A stretch of 64,000 nt of DNA, from assembly GCA_002255925.1 (NCBI GenBank), contig NKIH01000006.1, forward strand, positions 186,001 through 250,000. Reading direction: 5' to 3'. Each line of letters starts with the position of its first letter. Position 1 is the stretch's first letter. The notes under the pieces are model-generated. The model was not told the origin of the DNA. It saw only the letters and a list, made by a program, of their open reading frames with translations, and made no database searches. The translations under genes and the position numbers were made by a program. The stretch comes from Burkholderiales bacterium PBB6 (GTDB lineage Bacteria > Pseudomonadota > Gammaproteobacteria > Burkholderiales > Burkholderiaceae_C). Positions 43,070 through 53,181 of this stretch are shown one piece after another.

Positions 43070-44427
43070 GCCCATACAACACGCCGGGTGGCTGCAACGA
43101 CCAGCGCACCGGCCCGTCGATCAGCCGGCGGCTGGCCCGCACGCTGGCCCTGCTGATGCTGGGTGGCCTGGGGCTGGCCAGCGCCCTGATCTTTTCAGCC
43201 ACCGCGATGCGCATGCGCGAGGTGCAGGCGGATACCCTCGAAGACAAGACGCGCATGCTCACGGGCCTGGTGGCCGCGGCCTCCAACCACGGTGAAGCCG
43301 TGTTGCTGGAAAAGCTCGACCGCTTCGAGCAGGCCCGCACCGGCACCCGCATCACGCTTGCACGCGCTGACGGCAGCGTGCTTTACACCGATGCGCATGA
43401 GCGCGAGTTCCAGTACGCCAAGGGCCAGGATTTTGGTGTGACGGCGCCCGGCGTTCAGGGTGGCAAGGTGGTCGGGCACATCGACATCGACACCACCTAC
43501 GACCACCGCCTGCTCAACGGCCTGGCGGTGACGCTGATGCTGGCCACGGCCGGTTGTGCCGCCCTCACCGGCATGGGCATCCGCTGGCTGGTGATGCGTG
43601 ATCTGCGCCCCCTGGCCGACCTGGCCCGGCAGACGCGGGCGATTTCGCCCCACGCGCTGCACCAGCGCCTGCAGCTGGCCCGCCCCGCGCGCGAGCTTCA
43701 GCCCTGGATCGAGCAGTTCAACGCCCTGATGGGCCGGCTGGAGCGCGCCTACGTGCAGCTCGAAGGCTTCAATGCCGACGTGGCGCATGAGCTGCGCACG
43801 CCGCTCGCCACGCTGATCGGCCAGACCGAGGTGGCGCTGTCACGCAACCGCACCGCCGACGAGCTGCGCGACACGCTGCTGAGCAATCTGGAAGAAGTGC
43901 AGCGGCTCTCCGCCATCGTCAACGACATGCTGTTCCTCTCGCATGCCGACCGGGGTGCGGTGGCGCGCCGCGGCGACCCGGTCAGCCTGGCCAATCTGGC
44001 CCAGGAAGTGACCGACTTCCACGAGGCCGAGCTGGAAGAAAAATGCCTGGCTGTGCGGGTGGAAGGTGATGCCACGCTGCCGGTGGATGCCTCGCTGGTG
44101 AAGCGGGCGATGTCGAACCTGCTGAGCAACGCCACCCGCTTTGCCAGCCGGGGCAGCACGGTGCTGATCACGGTGCAGGCGCCCTCGCCCCAGGCCCCCG
44201 CCCAGGTGGTGGTGCAGAACATGGGCGCGCCGATTGCGCCCACCGCGCTGCCGCGCCTGTTTGACCGCTTCTTCCGCGACGACGCCGCCCGCTCCTGGGA
44301 CAGCCACCAGCAGCACCATGGTCTGGGGCTGGCCATTGTGGCGGCCATCGCCCGCATGCATGACGGCCACCCGGTGGCCCACAGCGACGCGGGCGTCACC
44401 CGCATCGGCTTCAGCCTGGCGGGTTGA
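43066..44427 (+). CDS. Heavy-metal-type sensor histidine kinase
   Basis: 453 residues. Two transmembrane helices (about 25-48 and 150-172) flank a short periplasmic sensor (about 49-149). A HAMP region ([20 protein letters not shown]) precedes the DHp domain with His241 in [14 protein letters not shown]. The HATPase domain has NLLSNATRF (N-box-like), a degenerate middle and [16 protein letters not shown]. The layout matches CusS/HprS-type sensors. The periplasmic loop has no Cys or Met cluster, so the signal is not obvious. It probably phosphorylates the neighbouring response regulator. Confidence 0.9.
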   Translation: MSPYNTPGGCNDQRTGPSISRRLARTLALLMLGGLGLASALIFSATAMRMREVQADTLEDKTRMLTGLVAAASNHGEAVLLEKLDRFEQARTGTRITLARADGSVLYTDAHEREFQYAKGQDFGVTAPGVQGGKVVGHIDIDTTYDHRLLNGLAVTLMLATAGCAALTGMGIRWLVMRDLRPLADLARQTRAISPHALHQRLQLARPARELQPWIEQFNALMGRLERAYVQLEGFNADVAHELRTPLATLIGQTEVALSRNRTADELRDTLLSNLEEVQRLSAIVNDMLFLSHADRGAVARRGDPVSLANLAQEVTDFHEAELEEKCLAVRVEGDATLPVDASLVKRAMSNLLSNATRFASRGSTVLITVQAPSPQAPAQVVVQNMGAPIAPTALPRLFDRFFRDDAARSWDSHQQHHGLGLAIVAAIARMHDGHPVAHSDAGVTRIGFSLAG

Positions 44428-45844
44428 GGGCTGCGGCAGGCGCCGCAGCCGCGCCGGTGTGGTCCGCCAGGAAGCGGTACAGCCGCTCATCACCGCAGAA
44501 GGCCACGTTGAAGCGCAGCCAGGGCGACGGCGCCAGATCGGCCGTGAACAGGTGGCCCGGGCCGAGCATGATGTCGTGCTCGGCGGCCTTGTTCGACAGC
44601 ACCACCGCATCGGGCACCGCCGGGTGCCGGGCCCACAGGAACATGCCGGCCTTGGGCTCGGCAAACAGCTCGAAACCCAGCGCGCTCAGGCGCTGTGCGG
44701 TGTGCTGGTGTGCCTCGGCCAGGCGCTCTCGCAGGGCCTTGAGGTGCTTGCGCCAGCGGCCTTCGGTGAGCGCGCCGTGGGCCAGGCGCTCACCGAACTC
44801 GGCGCTGGTGAGGCCGGAGATCATCTTCAGCTGGGCCAGGTCTTCCACGATGTCGGGATGCGCCACCAGATAGCCCACCCGGATGTTCGGTGAAATGGTC
44901 TTGGAATAGCTGCCGATGGTGATCACCCGGTGCAGCTGGTCGAGACTGGCCAGCGACGGGCGCGGATCGGGGTCGAGGTCGACGTAGATGTCGTTCTCCA
45001 CCACCGTCAGGTCGTGCTGCTCGGCCAGTTGCAGCACCCGGTGCAGGTGGGCCAGCGAGGCCACCGAGCCGCTCGGGCTTTGCAGCCGCGGCTGGGTGAA
45101 GAACACCTTCGGGCGATGCTCAAGAATGAGGCGCTCGAGGGCCGGCAGATCCCAGCCCTGCGGGGTGCGTGGCACGCCCACCAGCACGGCGCCCTGGAAG
45201 CGCAGGCTGAACAGCAGGTTGGCATAACCCGGGTCGTCCACCAGCACGGCATCACCCGGGCGCACCAGCCGGCGCACGGCCAGATCAAGCGCCTGGCTGG
45301 AGCCCTGGGTCAGCAGCACCTGGCCGGGGTGCACCTGCACCTCCTGCTCGGCAAAGGCCTGGCAGATCAGCTCACGCAGCGGTGGAAAGCCTTTCGGATC
45401 GCCATAACCGCCGAGGTCCGCATCGTCAGCGGCCAAGGCCCGCAAGCCGCGGCGCAGGCCGTCTTCAAACAGCCAGTCGCCCGGCAGCCAGCCGCAGCCC
45501 GCCTTGATCGACAGATGCCGGTGCTCGAAGATCTTGCGCAGGTACCACATGGCATCGAAGCCCTGCGGCGCGCCCACGGCGGCCATGGCGCCGGGCAGAT
45601 CAGCCACCGCACGGCGCCGCACGAAGAAGCCCGAATGCGGCCGCGACACCAGGCAGCCCTGGGCCACCAGCCGGTCATACGCCTCGACCACGGTGAACAC
45701 GCTGACCTGGTGGCCATGGGCGAATTGCCGGATCGAGGGCAGCTTGGTGCCGGGCCGCAGCAAGCCCTCGTCGATCTGGGCTTTCAGGCCATCGACGATC
45801 TGGGTCACCAGGGGGGTGTTGGACGTGGGTTGGAGCGTGAGCAT
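44411..45844 (-). CDS. MocR/GabR-type transcriptional regulator with aminotransferase domain
   Basis: 477 residues. The N-terminal GntR-type winged helix (about 10-80) reads LVTQIVDGLKAQIDEGLLRPGTKLPSIRQFAHGHQVSVFTVVEAYDRLVAQGCLVSR. The rest is a class I aminotransferase-fold domain with a PLP-lysine pattern in ITIGSYSKTISPNIRVGYL. MocR proteins use PLP and an amine ligand to control amino-compound catabolism. It is divergent from gabT-gabD (126 bp), so GABA or a related omega-amino acid is the likely effector. It overlaps the histidine kinase gene end to end by 17 bp (convergent). Confidence 0.87.
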   Translation of the reverse strand: MLTLQPTSNTPLVTQIVDGLKAQIDEGLLRPGTKLPSIRQFAHGHQVSVFTVVEAYDRLVAQGCLVSRPHSGFFVRRRAVADLPGAMAAVGAPQGFDAMWYLRKIFEHRHLSIKAGCGWLPGDWLFEDGLRRGLRALAADDADLGGYGDPKGFPPLRELICQAFAEQEVQVHPGQVLLTQGSSQALDLAVRRLVRPGDAVLVDDPGYANLLFSLRFQGAVLVGVPRTPQGWDLPALERLILEHRPKVFFTQPRLQSPSGSVASLAHLHRVLQLAEQHDLTVVENDIYVDLDPDPRPSLASLDQLHRVITIGSYSKTISPNIRVGYLVAHPDIVEDLAQLKMISGLTSAEFGERLAHGALTEGRWRKHLKALRERLAEAHQHTAQRLSALGFELFAEPKAGMFLWARHPAVPDAVVLSNKAAEHDIMLGPGHLFTADLAPSPWLRFNVAFCGDERLYRFLADHTGAAAAPAAALNPPG

Positions 45845-45970
45845 GCGGGCGGTGTACAGGGTGCGCGACCAGTACAGTGCACTGCACATCGGGCGCTGTG
45901 TACATGGTAGCCGCCCCGGCACTGGCGTCAGAATGGGGTCATTCATCGTGAAACCTCCGGAAGGTCTGCC
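45845..45970. promoter_or_regulatory. Divergent promoter/operator region of the MocR regulator and gabTD
   Basis: 126 bp with direct repeats GTACAG at 45854-45859 and 45872-45877 (18-bp period), a TGTACA at 45899-45904 and the palindrome CAGTGCACTG at 45875-45884. GabR-type regulators bind paired direct repeats, so these are candidate sites. No certain -10 or -35 can be assigned. Confidence 0.45.
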
Positions 45971-47275
45971 ATGCCACTCGACAACCAAAGCACCACCCGC
46001 ACCAACGCCGCCCTGATGGCACGCCGCCGCGCTGCCCTGCCCAGCGGCCTGGGCCAGACCTACGAAGTGTTTGCCGAGCGCGCCGAGAACGCCGAGGTGT
46101 GGGATGTGGAAGGCAAGCGTTACATCGACTTCGCCGGCGGCATTGCGGTGCTGAACACCGGCCACCGCCATCCGAAGATCGTCGAGGCCGTGAAGGCCCA
46201 GCTCGACAAGGTCCACCACACCTGCTTCCAGGTGCTGGCCTATGAGCCCTATGTGGAACTGGCCGAGAAGCTGATCGAGCGCACGCCGGGTGATTTCGCC
46301 AAGAAGGCGTTTTTCCTGTCGACCGGCGCCGAGGCCGTCGAGAACGCCATCAAGGTGGCCCGCGCCGCCACCAAGCGCCAGGCCGTGATCGCCTTCGGCG
46401 GCGGCTTCCATGGCCGCACCCTGCTGGGCATGGCACTCACCGGCAAGGTGGCACCGTACAAGGCCGGCTTCGGCCCGTTCCCGGCCGAGATCTACCACGC
46501 CGAGTTTCCGAACCCGCTGCACGGCATCACCGAAGCGGACGCGATGCGCTCCATCGAGCACATCTTCAAGTACGACGTGGAAGCCGAGCGCGTCGCGGCC
46601 ATCATCCTGGAGCCCGTGCAGGGTGAAGGCGGCTTCTACGTGGCCAGCCCGGCGTTTGCCCAGGCCCTGCGCGCGCTGTGCGACAAGCACGGCATCGTGC
46701 TGATTGCCGACGAAGTGCAGACCGGCGCCGGCCGCACCGGCACCTGGCTCGCCTGCGAGCAATGGGGCGTGGCGCCTGACATGGTGACCATGGCCAAGTC
46801 GATGGCCGGTGGTTTCCCGATCGCTGCCGTGATCGGCCGCGCCGACCTGATGGACAAGCCGCTGCCCGGTGGCCTGGGCGGCACCTACGCCGGCAACCCG
46901 CTGGCCTGCGCCGCGGCGCTGGCGGTGCTGGAAGTGTTCGACGAGGAAAAGCTGCTCGACCGCTCGAAGGCGGTGGGTGAGCGCCTGACCAACGGCCTGA
47001 AGGCGCTGGCCAGCCGCCACCACAGCATCCAGGACGTGCGCGGCCTGGGCGCGATGGTGGCCATCGAGCTGTTCAAGAACGGCGACCACGAACAACCCGA
47101 CGCCGACCTGACCAAGCGCATCTGCATGGAAGCCATCCAGCGCGGGCTGGTGCTGCTGTCGTGCGGCGTGTATGCCAATGTGATCCGCGTGCTGGTGCCC
47201 CTGACCGCCACCGACGCGCAACTCGATGAAGGCCTGAAGATCATGGGTGAAGCCATGGTCGCCGCCGGCGCCTGA
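45971..47275 (+). CDS. gabT: 4-aminobutyrate aminotransferase
   Basis: 434-residue class III aminotransferase that converts 4-aminobutyrate and 2-oxoglutarate to succinate semialdehyde and glutamate. PLP motifs: GAEAVENAIKVARAATKR, FHGRTLLGMALTGK, Asp247 in LIADEVQTGAGRTG and the Schiff-base Lys276 in MAKSMAGGFP. The product feeds the adjacent GabD. A 40-bp gap separates the two genes, and the divergent MocR-type regulator gene lies on the other side. A 5-aminovalerate aminotransferase is a close alternative. Confidence 0.92.
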   Translation: MPLDNQSTTRTNAALMARRRAALPSGLGQTYEVFAERAENAEVWDVEGKRYIDFAGGIAVLNTGHRHPKIVEAVKAQLDKVHHTCFQVLAYEPYVELAEKLIERTPGDFAKKAFFLSTGAEAVENAIKVARAATKRQAVIAFGGGFHGRTLLGMALTGKVAPYKAGFGPFPAEIYHAEFPNPLHGITEADAMRSIEHIFKYDVEAERVAAIILEPVQGEGGFYVASPAFAQALRALCDKHGIVLIADEVQTGAGRTGTWLACEQWGVAPDMVTMAKSMAGGFPIAAVIGRADLMDKPLPGGLGGTYAGNPLACAAALAVLEVFDEEKLLDRSKAVGERLTNGLKALASRHHSIQDVRGLGAMVAIELFKNGDHEQPDADLTKRICMEAIQRGLVLLSCGVYANVIRVLVPLTATDAQLDEGLKIMGEAMVAAGA

Positions 47276-47315
47276 AGCGCGCCCAAGGTAGAGTTGCCTG
47301 ATTCAAGGAGATTGC

Positions 47316-48794
47316 ATGGACCTGTCCACCTCACCCCTGGCCACGCTGAATGACCCCAGCCTGCTCAAGACCGACGCGCTGATCAACGGCGAGTGGGTCA
47401 GCCACAGCAGCCGCTTCGACGTCACCGACCCGGCCACCGGCCTGAAGCTGGCCGATGTGGCCAACCACGGCGCCGAATCGGCCCACCACGCCATCGTGGC
47501 GGCCAACAAGGCCTGGCCGGCCTGGCGCGCCAAGACCGCGAAGGAGCGTGGCGCCATCCTGATGAAGTGGTTCCAGCTGCTGCATGCGAATGCCGACGAC
47601 CTGGCCCGCATCATGACCGCCGAGCAAGGCAAGCCGCTGTCGGAAGCGCGTGGCGAAGTGGGCTACGGCGCCAGCTTCCTGGAGTGGTTCGCCGAAGAAG
47701 CCAAGCGCATCTACGGTGAAACCATCCCGACCACCGACAACAACAAGCGTTACGTCGTCATCAAGCAGCCGATCGGTGTGTGCGCGGCCATCACGCCGTG
47801 GAACTTCCCGATTGCCATGATCACCCGCAAGGTGGCCCCGGCGCTGGCCGCCGGCTGCACCGTGGTGATCAAGCCGGCTGAGCAGACGCCGCTGTCGGCC
47901 CTGGCCGTGGCCGAGCTGGCGCAACGTGCCGGCATGCCCGCCGGCGTGCTGAACGTGCTGACCGCCGACAGCGACAACTCGATCGACATCGGCAAGGTGC
48001 TGTGCACCAGCGACATCGTGCGCCACCTGTCGTTCACCGGCAGCACCGAAGTCGGCCGCATCCTCAGCGCCCAGTGCGCCCCGACGATCAAGAAGCTGGC
48101 GCTGGAGCTGGGCGGCAATGCGCCGTTCATCGTCTTCGACGACGCTGATCTGGATTCAGCCGTGGAAGGCGCGATGGTCAGCAAGTACCGCAATGCCGGT
48201 CAGACCTGCGTGTGTGCCAACCGCTTCTACGTGCAGGCCGGCGTGTACGACCGCTTCGTGGAAAAGCTCGCCGAGAAGGCGCGTGGCATCAAGGTGGGCA
48301 ACGGCTTCGAGGCTGGCGTGAACCAGGGCCCGATGATCGACGACGCCGCGATTGCCAAGGTGGAATCGCATGTGGCTGACGCGCTGGCCAAGGGCGCCAC
48401 GCTGGTGGCCGGTGGCGAGCGCCAGGGTGACCGCTTCTTCGCGCCCACGGTGCTGGCCAATGTGACGCCGGACATGCTGTGCTCGAAGGAAGAAACCTTC
48501 GGCCCGGTGGCGCCGATCCTGCGTTTCGAAACCGAAGCCGAAGCCGTCGAGCTGGCGAATGCCACCGAGTTTGGCCTGGCGAGCTACTTCTACAGCCGCG
48601 ACATCGGCCGGATCTTCCGGGTGGGTGAAGCGCTGGAATACGGCATGGTGGGCATCAACACCGGTTTGATCTCTACCGCCGAAGTGCCGTTCGGCGGCGT
48701 GAAGCAGTCAGGCCTGGGGCGTGAAGGCGCACACCAGGGCATGGACGACTACGTCGAGATCAAGTACCTGTGCCTGGGCGACATCCTGAAGTGA
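47316..48794 (+). CDS. gabD: Succinate-semialdehyde dehydrogenase (NADP+)
   Basis: 492-residue aldehyde dehydrogenase. Catalytic Cys298 ([12 protein letters not shown]) and general-base Glu264 (LELGGNAPF) are in place, with the cofactor motif TGSTEVGR. The double-Cys CVC matches GabD. It oxidises succinate semialdehyde to succinate for the TCA cycle, completing the GABA shunt with GabT. A terminator follows 24 bp after the stop. Confidence 0.93.
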   Translation: MDLSTSPLATLNDPSLLKTDALINGEWVSHSSRFDVTDPATGLKLADVANHGAESAHHAIVAANKAWPAWRAKTAKERGAILMKWFQLLHANADDLARIMTAEQGKPLSEARGEVGYGASFLEWFAEEAKRIYGETIPTTDNNKRYVVIKQPIGVCAAITPWNFPIAMITRKVAPALAAGCTVVIKPAEQTPLSALAVAELAQRAGMPAGVLNVLTADSDNSIDIGKVLCTSDIVRHLSFTGSTEVGRILSAQCAPTIKKLALELGGNAPFIVFDDADLDSAVEGAMVSKYRNAGQTCVCANRFYVQAGVYDRFVEKLAEKARGIKVGNGFEAGVNQGPMIDDAAIAKVESHVADALAKGATLVAGGERQGDRFFAPTVLANVTPDMLCSKEETFGPVAPILRFETEAEAVELANATEFGLASYFYSRDIGRIFRVGEALEYGMVGINTGLISTAEVPFGGVKQSGLGREGAHQGMDDYVEIKYLCLGDILK

Positions 48795-48818
48795 TTCGGG
48801 GCGCGCTTCGCCAGTAAA

Positions 48819-48845
48819 AAGGCCCGCTTCATGCGGGCCTTTTTT
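48819..48845. terminator. Bidirectional terminator between gabD and the GGDEF gene
   Basis: Nine-base-pair stem AAGGCCCGC/GCGGGCCTT with a 5-nt loop, flanked by an A-run on the left and a T-run on the right, so it can end both the gabTD transcript and the convergent minus-strand gene. Confidence 0.9.
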
Positions 48846-48864
48846 ATTGCTGGTGCCAGATTGA

Positions 48865-49803
48865 TCAGCGTCCGCCGGGCTCGGTGGCCGAAGAGTCGTC
48901 ATTCGCCGCCGCCGCTGCACCCAACCGGTGGCCCACACCGCCGCCCTCGGTGCCCGCGGCCTGGGCCACGGCCCGGTCCAGCAGCGCCTTGGCTTCCTTG
49001 CCGTGCACCGGGTAGCGGCCTACGCCCGCGTGGGCGCGCACCGGCAGCGGCTGCCCGGCCACGCTGAACGGCTGCTGCACGGCTTTGGTGAGCTTGACGG
49101 CCACATGCTCGGCATCATCACTGGCGTCGATCCAGGCCAGCAGCACGCCGAACATGTCCGGCCCGAGCGAGGCCACCACGTCACTGGCCCGCAGCGACGA
49201 GCGCAGGCGCACGGCCGCCTTGCGGCGCAAAACATTCGCGGCTTCCGCCCCGAGTGAGGCTTCCACGGCGCGGAAGCCGTCCAGGTGCAGCACGATCAGG
49301 GCCATCGCTGCCGGCTCACGCTCACGCAGCGCCAGCAGGTGGTTCATGTGTTCCAGCAACTGCTGGTGGTTGGGCAGGCCGGTGGTCAGGTCGATGCTGT
49401 AGGCGCGGCGCGCGTTGTCGTCCTGCTTCTTGCGCTCGATCACCAGGCGCAGCGCGCGGCCGAGCATGTCGCCACCCACATCCGCGGCCACATCGCGGGC
49501 CGACAAGACCTCGCGGGCGCCCAGGTGCAGCAAGCGCAGGCAGGTGGGCAAGCTGGGCTCAGGCGCAGCCACCACCAGCGCCGATTCGAGCACCGCCCGC
49601 GGCAAGGCCGACCAGTGTGCGAGCTTCTCCAGCCCGCCCGCCAGCTTCAGGTCCACCAGGATCACGTCGAAGCGCTGGCTGTGCATCTGGGTGGCCAGCT
49701 CTTCCAGCGAAGACGCGCCGTGCACCACGTAGGGGCCAAATGCGGACGTGACCAGATCGGGCACCCGCGGCGAGAGACAAAGGACCTGGAACGGGCTGGT
49801 CAT
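48865..49803 (-). CDS. Receiver-like plus degenerate GGDEF domain protein
   Basis: 312 residues. Residues 1-120 resemble a receiver domain (FDVILVDLKLAGGLEKL with Asp51) but the acidic pocket and Lys are not clear. A GGDEF-type domain follows: AYSIDLTTGLPNHQQLLEHM at 135-152, LIVLHLDGFRAVEASLGAEAANVLRR, and the signature position VVASLGPDMFGVLL (214-218 GPDMF instead of GGDEF). Loss of the second Gly and of the catalytic Glu means no diguanylate cyclase activity is expected. It may bind nucleotide or act as a scaffold. No partner gene is adjacent; the tRNA lies upstream. Confidence 0.75.
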   Translation of the reverse strand: MTSPFQVLCLSPRVPDLVTSAFGPYVVHGASSLEELATQMHSQRFDVILVDLKLAGGLEKLAHWSALPRAVLESALVVAAPEPSLPTCLRLLHLGAREVLSARDVAADVGGDMLGRALRLVIERKKQDDNARRAYSIDLTTGLPNHQQLLEHMNHLLALREREPAAMALIVLHLDGFRAVEASLGAEAANVLRRKAAVRLRSSLRASDVVASLGPDMFGVLLAWIDASDDAEHVAVKLTKAVQQPFSVAGQPLPVRAHAGVGRYPVHGKEAKALLDRAVAQAAGTEGGGVGHRLGAAAAANDDSSATEPGGR

Positions 49804-49925
49804 GGGGCAGGAAAACTCTTGAATATCACTTCAGGCCATCATGCACGAAGCACGCCCGCTCGCCTCTGCCTGAAAACACCAAGCCAGTGGGCGGCGGGGC
49901 GGTCACCCAAAGCCGTGCAGCCATG

Positions 49926-49948
49926 AAAAAAGGCCCGGAAGGGCCTTT
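49926..49948 (-). terminator. Rho-independent terminator after tRNA-Gly
   Basis: Minus-strand stem AAAGGCCC/GGGCCTTT with a TTCC loop and a T-run, 35 bp after the tRNA 3' end. Confidence 0.85.
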
Positions 49949-49982
49949 CGACGAGCTCCGCGGAGGAGCGTTTGCGGTGTTG

Positions 49983-50056
49983 TGGAGCGGGCGAAGGGAA
50001 TCGAACCCTCACTATCTGCTTGGGAAGCAGAAGTTCTACCATTGAACTACGCCCGC
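49983..50056 (-). tRNA. tRNA-Gly (anticodon CCC)
   Basis: A complete 74-nt cloverleaf on the minus strand. Acceptor stem GCGGGCG/CGCCCGC, D-arm with GTTC-AATGGTA-GAAC, anticodon stem TCTGC/GCAGA with loop TTCCCAA (anticodon CCC), T-arm AGGGT-TCGATTC-CCTT and discriminator T. The CCA end is encoded. It reads GGG codons. It has its own terminator at 49926-49948. Confidence 0.93.
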
Positions 50057-50158
50057 GCTGCGCCGCATTCTAGCGGGGAAAGGCACGGCTTTCGGGGCAT
50101 CGGGCACAATGCGCGCCCTGCCCGCCTGCAACCTTGACGGGCCCCAATTGCGCCTTCC

Positions 50159-50950
50159 ATGACCGACACGCCCAACGCCCCCCTGCCCGACCACGACGAG
50201 CCCGCTGACGACAACGGCCTGGGCGCAACCGCCAAGGAAGGGGCCCAGGAAGGCGCCGCTGAAGCCACCGTGGATGGCGCCGCGCCGCGCCGCAGCATCC
50301 GCAGCTTCGTGGTGCGCGCGGGCCGCATGGGCACGGGCCAGATCAAGGCACTGGAAGAGTTGGGCCCGAAGTTCGTGCTGCCCTACCAGGCCTCATGGCT
50401 GAACCCGGCCGATGTGTTCGGCCGTCAGGCGCCGGTGGTGCTGGAGATCGGCTTCGGCATGGGCGCCGCCACGGCCAAGATCGCCGCTGCGCGCACCGAC
50501 ACCGATTTCATCGGCGTTGAAGTGCACACGCCGGGCGTGGGCGCACTGCTGAAGCTGATCGGTGATGAGGGCCACCAGAACCTGCGCATCATCCAGCACG
50601 ACGCAGTGGAGGTGCTGGAGCACATGATCGCCCCGGACAGCCTGGACGGCGTGCATGTGTTCTTCCCGGACCCGTGGCACAAGAAGAAGCACAACAAGCG
50701 CCGCCTGATCCAGCCAGCGCTGGTGAAGCTGCTGGCGTCGCGCCTGAAGCCGGGCGGCGTGCTGCACTGCGCGACCGACTGGGAGCCCTATGCCGAGCAG
50801 ATGCTGGAAGTGCTGTCAGCCGAGACCAGCCTGGCCAACACCGCCGATGGCTACGCGCCGCGGCCCGACTACCGGCCCCTGACCAAGTTCGAGGCCCGCG
50901 GCATTCGCCTGGGCCACGGGGTGTGGGACCTGCTGTTCAGCCGCCGCTGA
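50159..50950 (+). CDS. trmB: tRNA (guanine-N7-)-methyltransferase
   Basis: 263 residues. The first about 55 are an acidic/Ala-rich extension not seen in the E. coli enzyme. The core has the SAM motif [13 protein letters not shown] (95-107), [16 protein letters not shown] and the TrmB signature [20 protein letters not shown] (168-187), followed by [18 protein letters not shown]. It methylates G46 in the tRNA variable loop. It reads divergently from the tRNA-Gly gene. Confidence 0.94.
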   Translation: MTDTPNAPLPDHDEPADDNGLGATAKEGAQEGAAEATVDGAAPRRSIRSFVVRAGRMGTGQIKALEELGPKFVLPYQASWLNPADVFGRQAPVVLEIGFGMGAATAKIAAARTDTDFIGVEVHTPGVGALLKLIGDEGHQNLRIIQHDAVEVLEHMIAPDSLDGVHVFFPDPWHKKKHNKRRLIQPALVKLLASRLKPGGVLHCATDWEPYAEQMLEVLSAETSLANTADGYAPRPDYRPLTKFEARGIRLGHGVWDLLFSRR

Positions 50951-50959
50951 GCGGCCTGC

Positions 50960-51793
50960 TCAATCAGCCCAGACGACGGTGCCGGTCCACCAGGTGGCCA
51001 GCACCAGCAGGCCGAAGGCGATGCGGTACCAGGCGAACACCGTGAAGGTGTGGTTGGCGATGTAGCGCAGCAGCCAGCGCACGCAGATCCAGGCGCTGAT
51101 GAACGACACCACCAGGCCGACGGTGAACATCGGCACGTCGGCCATCGACAGCAGGTGGCGCTCTTTCCACATGCTGTAGGCGCCGGCGCCGACCAGCGTC
51201 GGAATGGCCAGGAAGAAGCTGAAATCGGTGGCCGCCTGGCGCGACAGGCCCAGCAGCATGCCGCCGATGATGGTCGAGCCCGAGCGGCTGGTGCCGGGGA
51301 TCATGCCCAGGCATTGCACCAGGCCCACCTTCAACGCATCCAGCGGCGACAGATCTTCAACCGTGGCAATGCGCGGGGCCGCTGCAGCGGCGGTCGGCCG
51401 GCGCTCCACCCACAAGATGATCAGGCCACCGACGATGAACGACGTGGCCACCACTGGCGGCGTGAACAGGTAGGCCTTGATGGTCTTGTAGGCCAGCAGG
51501 CCGATGACGGCGGCCGGCAGGAAGCCGATGAACACATTCAGCACGAAGCGTTGCGAAGCACGCTCGCTGAACAGGCCCGTGGCTGCATCACGCAGGCGCG
51601 CCCAGTAGACGATGACCACCGCGAGGATGGCCCCGGTCTGGATGGCGATCTCGAACACCTTGGCCTTCGCATCGGCGAAGTTCAGCAGGGAGCCCGCCAG
51701 AATCAGGTGGCCGGTCGACGAGATCGGCAGGAACTCGGTCAAGCCTTCCACCACGCCCATGACGGCGGCCTTGAGCAGCAAAATCAGATCCAA
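50960..51793 (-). CDS. uppP: Undecaprenyl-diphosphatase
   Basis: 277-residue integral membrane phosphatase that recycles the lipid carrier for peptidoglycan and other surface polymers. Both signature motifs are present: [19 protein letters not shown] near the N terminus (residues 17-35) and [20 protein letters not shown] in the middle. The length matches the family. The stop faces trmB with a 9-bp gap (convergent). Confidence 0.94.
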   Translation of the reverse strand: MDLILLLKAAVMGVVEGLTEFLPISSTGHLILAGSLLNFADAKAKVFEIAIQTGAILAVVIVYWARLRDAATGLFSERASQRFVLNVFIGFLPAAVIGLLAYKTIKAYLFTPPVVATSFIVGGLIILWVERRPTAAAAAPRIATVEDLSPLDALKVGLVQCLGMIPGTSRSGSTIIGGMLLGLSRQAATDFSFFLAIPTLVGAGAYSMWKERHLLSMADVPMFTVGLVVSFISAWICVRWLLRYIANHTFTVFAWYRIAFGLLVLATWWTGTVVWAD

Positions 51794-51872
51794 CAGGGAC
51801 TCCCAAGCGCAAATTTGATGCGCCGCATCATAAACGGCGAGGCCCCTGGGGCGGCCGCAGGTTCGGGGGATT

Positions 51873-52457
51873 TCAAGTGGCCCGACGCGGCACCAGCGTC
51901 AGCTCCAGCGCGTCTGGCGTGACGCGGATCTCGCCCGGTTCCACCCCTGCGCGCGCCAGCCGCACCTGTTGCTGCTCGCTCAGCTTCAGCAGCGGCGCGT
52001 CTTCCAGCAGCTTTTCCACCAGCAAGGTGCCCACCCGCTGTGCCTGCATCAGCACACCGCCCTGGTCACGCTCCAGCCGAACTGATTGCACCGTCACGCG
52101 CCGCAACCGCACCGTTTGATCAGACGGCTGATAGCGCAGCGCACTGTCGAGCACCATCTCGCCCTGCCAGCGGCGGCCGTCGCCCTGGCGCTCAGCCACG
52201 CTCAGCCGCAGCGCGGTGCGCAACTGTTGCTGGTCGCCCAGCAATTGCACCTGCGGCGCACTCACGGTCAGCAACCACAAGCCCAGCACCTGGCGCTCCT
52301 GCGGAAACCGGCTCGCCAGCAGCTGGTTCAGCTCCTCCTCGCGCCAGCGCAGCGTGGGCGGCACAAGCAGGCTGGCGCAGCCGGCCAGCCCGACGGGCAG
52401 CGCGCAAAGCAGGCCGCGGCAGAGGACTCTGCGCTGGATCAGTACCTTCCCGGTCAT
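51873..52457 (-). CDS. DUF1439 family lipoprotein (YceB-like)
   Basis: 194 residues from the ATG at 52457, chosen because GGGGG lies five bases upstream; an in-frame ATG at 52469 adds four residues. Lipoprotein signal ends GLAGC. The mature part, [46 protein letters not shown] and the conserved LTVSAPQV beta pattern, matches DUF1439, as in E. coli YceB. Function unknown; the fold suggests lipid binding. It is divergent from the TetR-type regulator gene (67 bp). Confidence 0.8.
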   Translation of the reverse strand: MTGKVLIQRRVLCRGLLCALPVGLAGCASLLVPPTLRWREEELNQLLASRFPQERQVLGLWLLTVSAPQVQLLGDQQQLRTALRLSVAERQGDGRRWQGEMVLDSALRYQPSDQTVRLRRVTVQSVRLERDQGGVLMQAQRVGTLLVEKLLEDAPLLKLSEQQQVRLARAGVEPGEIRVTPDALELTLVPRRAT

Positions 52458-52499
52458 AATACCCCCCATGGTATTGACGGCTTTCCCGCCACTGTTAGC

Positions 52500-52523
52500 A
52501 TTACTGACCGATCAGTCAGTAAT
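52500..52523. promoter_or_regulatory. Operator of the TetR-family regulator
   Basis: Perfect inverted repeat ATTACTGAC-N6-GTCAGTAAT ending 1 bp before the regulator ATG. The core TGACCGATCAGTCA is typical of TetR/AcrR sites upstream of efflux genes. Position over the start suggests autorepression, perhaps also of the divergent lipoprotein gene. Confidence 0.7.
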
Positions 52524-52524
52524 C

Positions 52525-53166
52525 ATGCTCAGCCCGTCCACCCGACAACGCCGCAAAGACGCCCGTCCGCAGGAACTGCTGGATGCTGCCATGGCCCTGT
52601 TCGTGGAAAAGGGTTTCGCGGCCACCAAGTCTGAGGAAGTGGCGGCCCGCGCTGGCGTGTCCAAGGGCACCTTGTACCTCTACTTCCCCAGCAAGGAAGA
52701 ATTGCTGAAGGCGGCGATCCGCCACACCTTGTCGGCCGACATCGCCGCCGGTGCGCAGATGGCGGAGGCCCACACCGGTACCTGCACTGAATTGCTGCAG
52801 GACGTGATGAGCGCGTGGTGGTGGCGCGTCTACAGCAGCAGCAGCGCGTGCATCTTTAAGCTGGTGCTGACCGAGGTGCGCAACTTCCCCGACATCGCCG
52901 ACTTTTATGTGCGCGAAGTCATCGAGCCCGGCAAGGCCGTGATCACCCGCATGGTGCAGCGTGGCATCGACGCCGGCGAGTTCCGCCCGGTGGATGTGGT
53001 GGCCACCGTGCATTCCATCGTGTTGCCGATGATCATGCTGTGCGTGCACAAGCACTCGCTGGGGGCCTGCCCGAACATGGAAGCCTCCCTCGGCGATCCG
53101 GAACTCTTCATCCGCCAGCACATGAGCCTGCTGCTCGGCGGACTGCGCCGCCCCGCGACGACCTGA
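52525..53166 (+). CDS. TetR/AcrR family transcriptional regulator
   Basis: 213 residues. The N-terminal helix-turn-helix reads RPQELLDAAMALFVEKGFAATKSEEVAARAGVSKGTLYLYFPSKEELLKAAI. A variable ligand-binding domain follows (VMSAWWWRVYSSSSACIFKLVLTEVRNFPDIADFYVREVIEPG), of the AcrR C-terminal type common near RND pumps. The ATG comes directly after the operator with no room for a normal ribosome-binding site, so translation may be leaderless. Followed 15 bp later by the RND adaptor. Confidence 0.9.
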   Translation: MLSPSTRQRRKDARPQELLDAAMALFVEKGFAATKSEEVAARAGVSKGTLYLYFPSKEELLKAAIRHTLSADIAAGAQMAEAHTGTCTELLQDVMSAWWWRVYSSSSACIFKLVLTEVRNFPDIADFYVREVIEPGKAVITRMVQRGIDAGEFRPVDVVATVHSIVLPMIMLCVHKHSLGACPNMEASLGDPELFIRQHMSLLLGGLRRPATT

Positions 53167-53181
53167 ACCAAGAAGCAGCCC

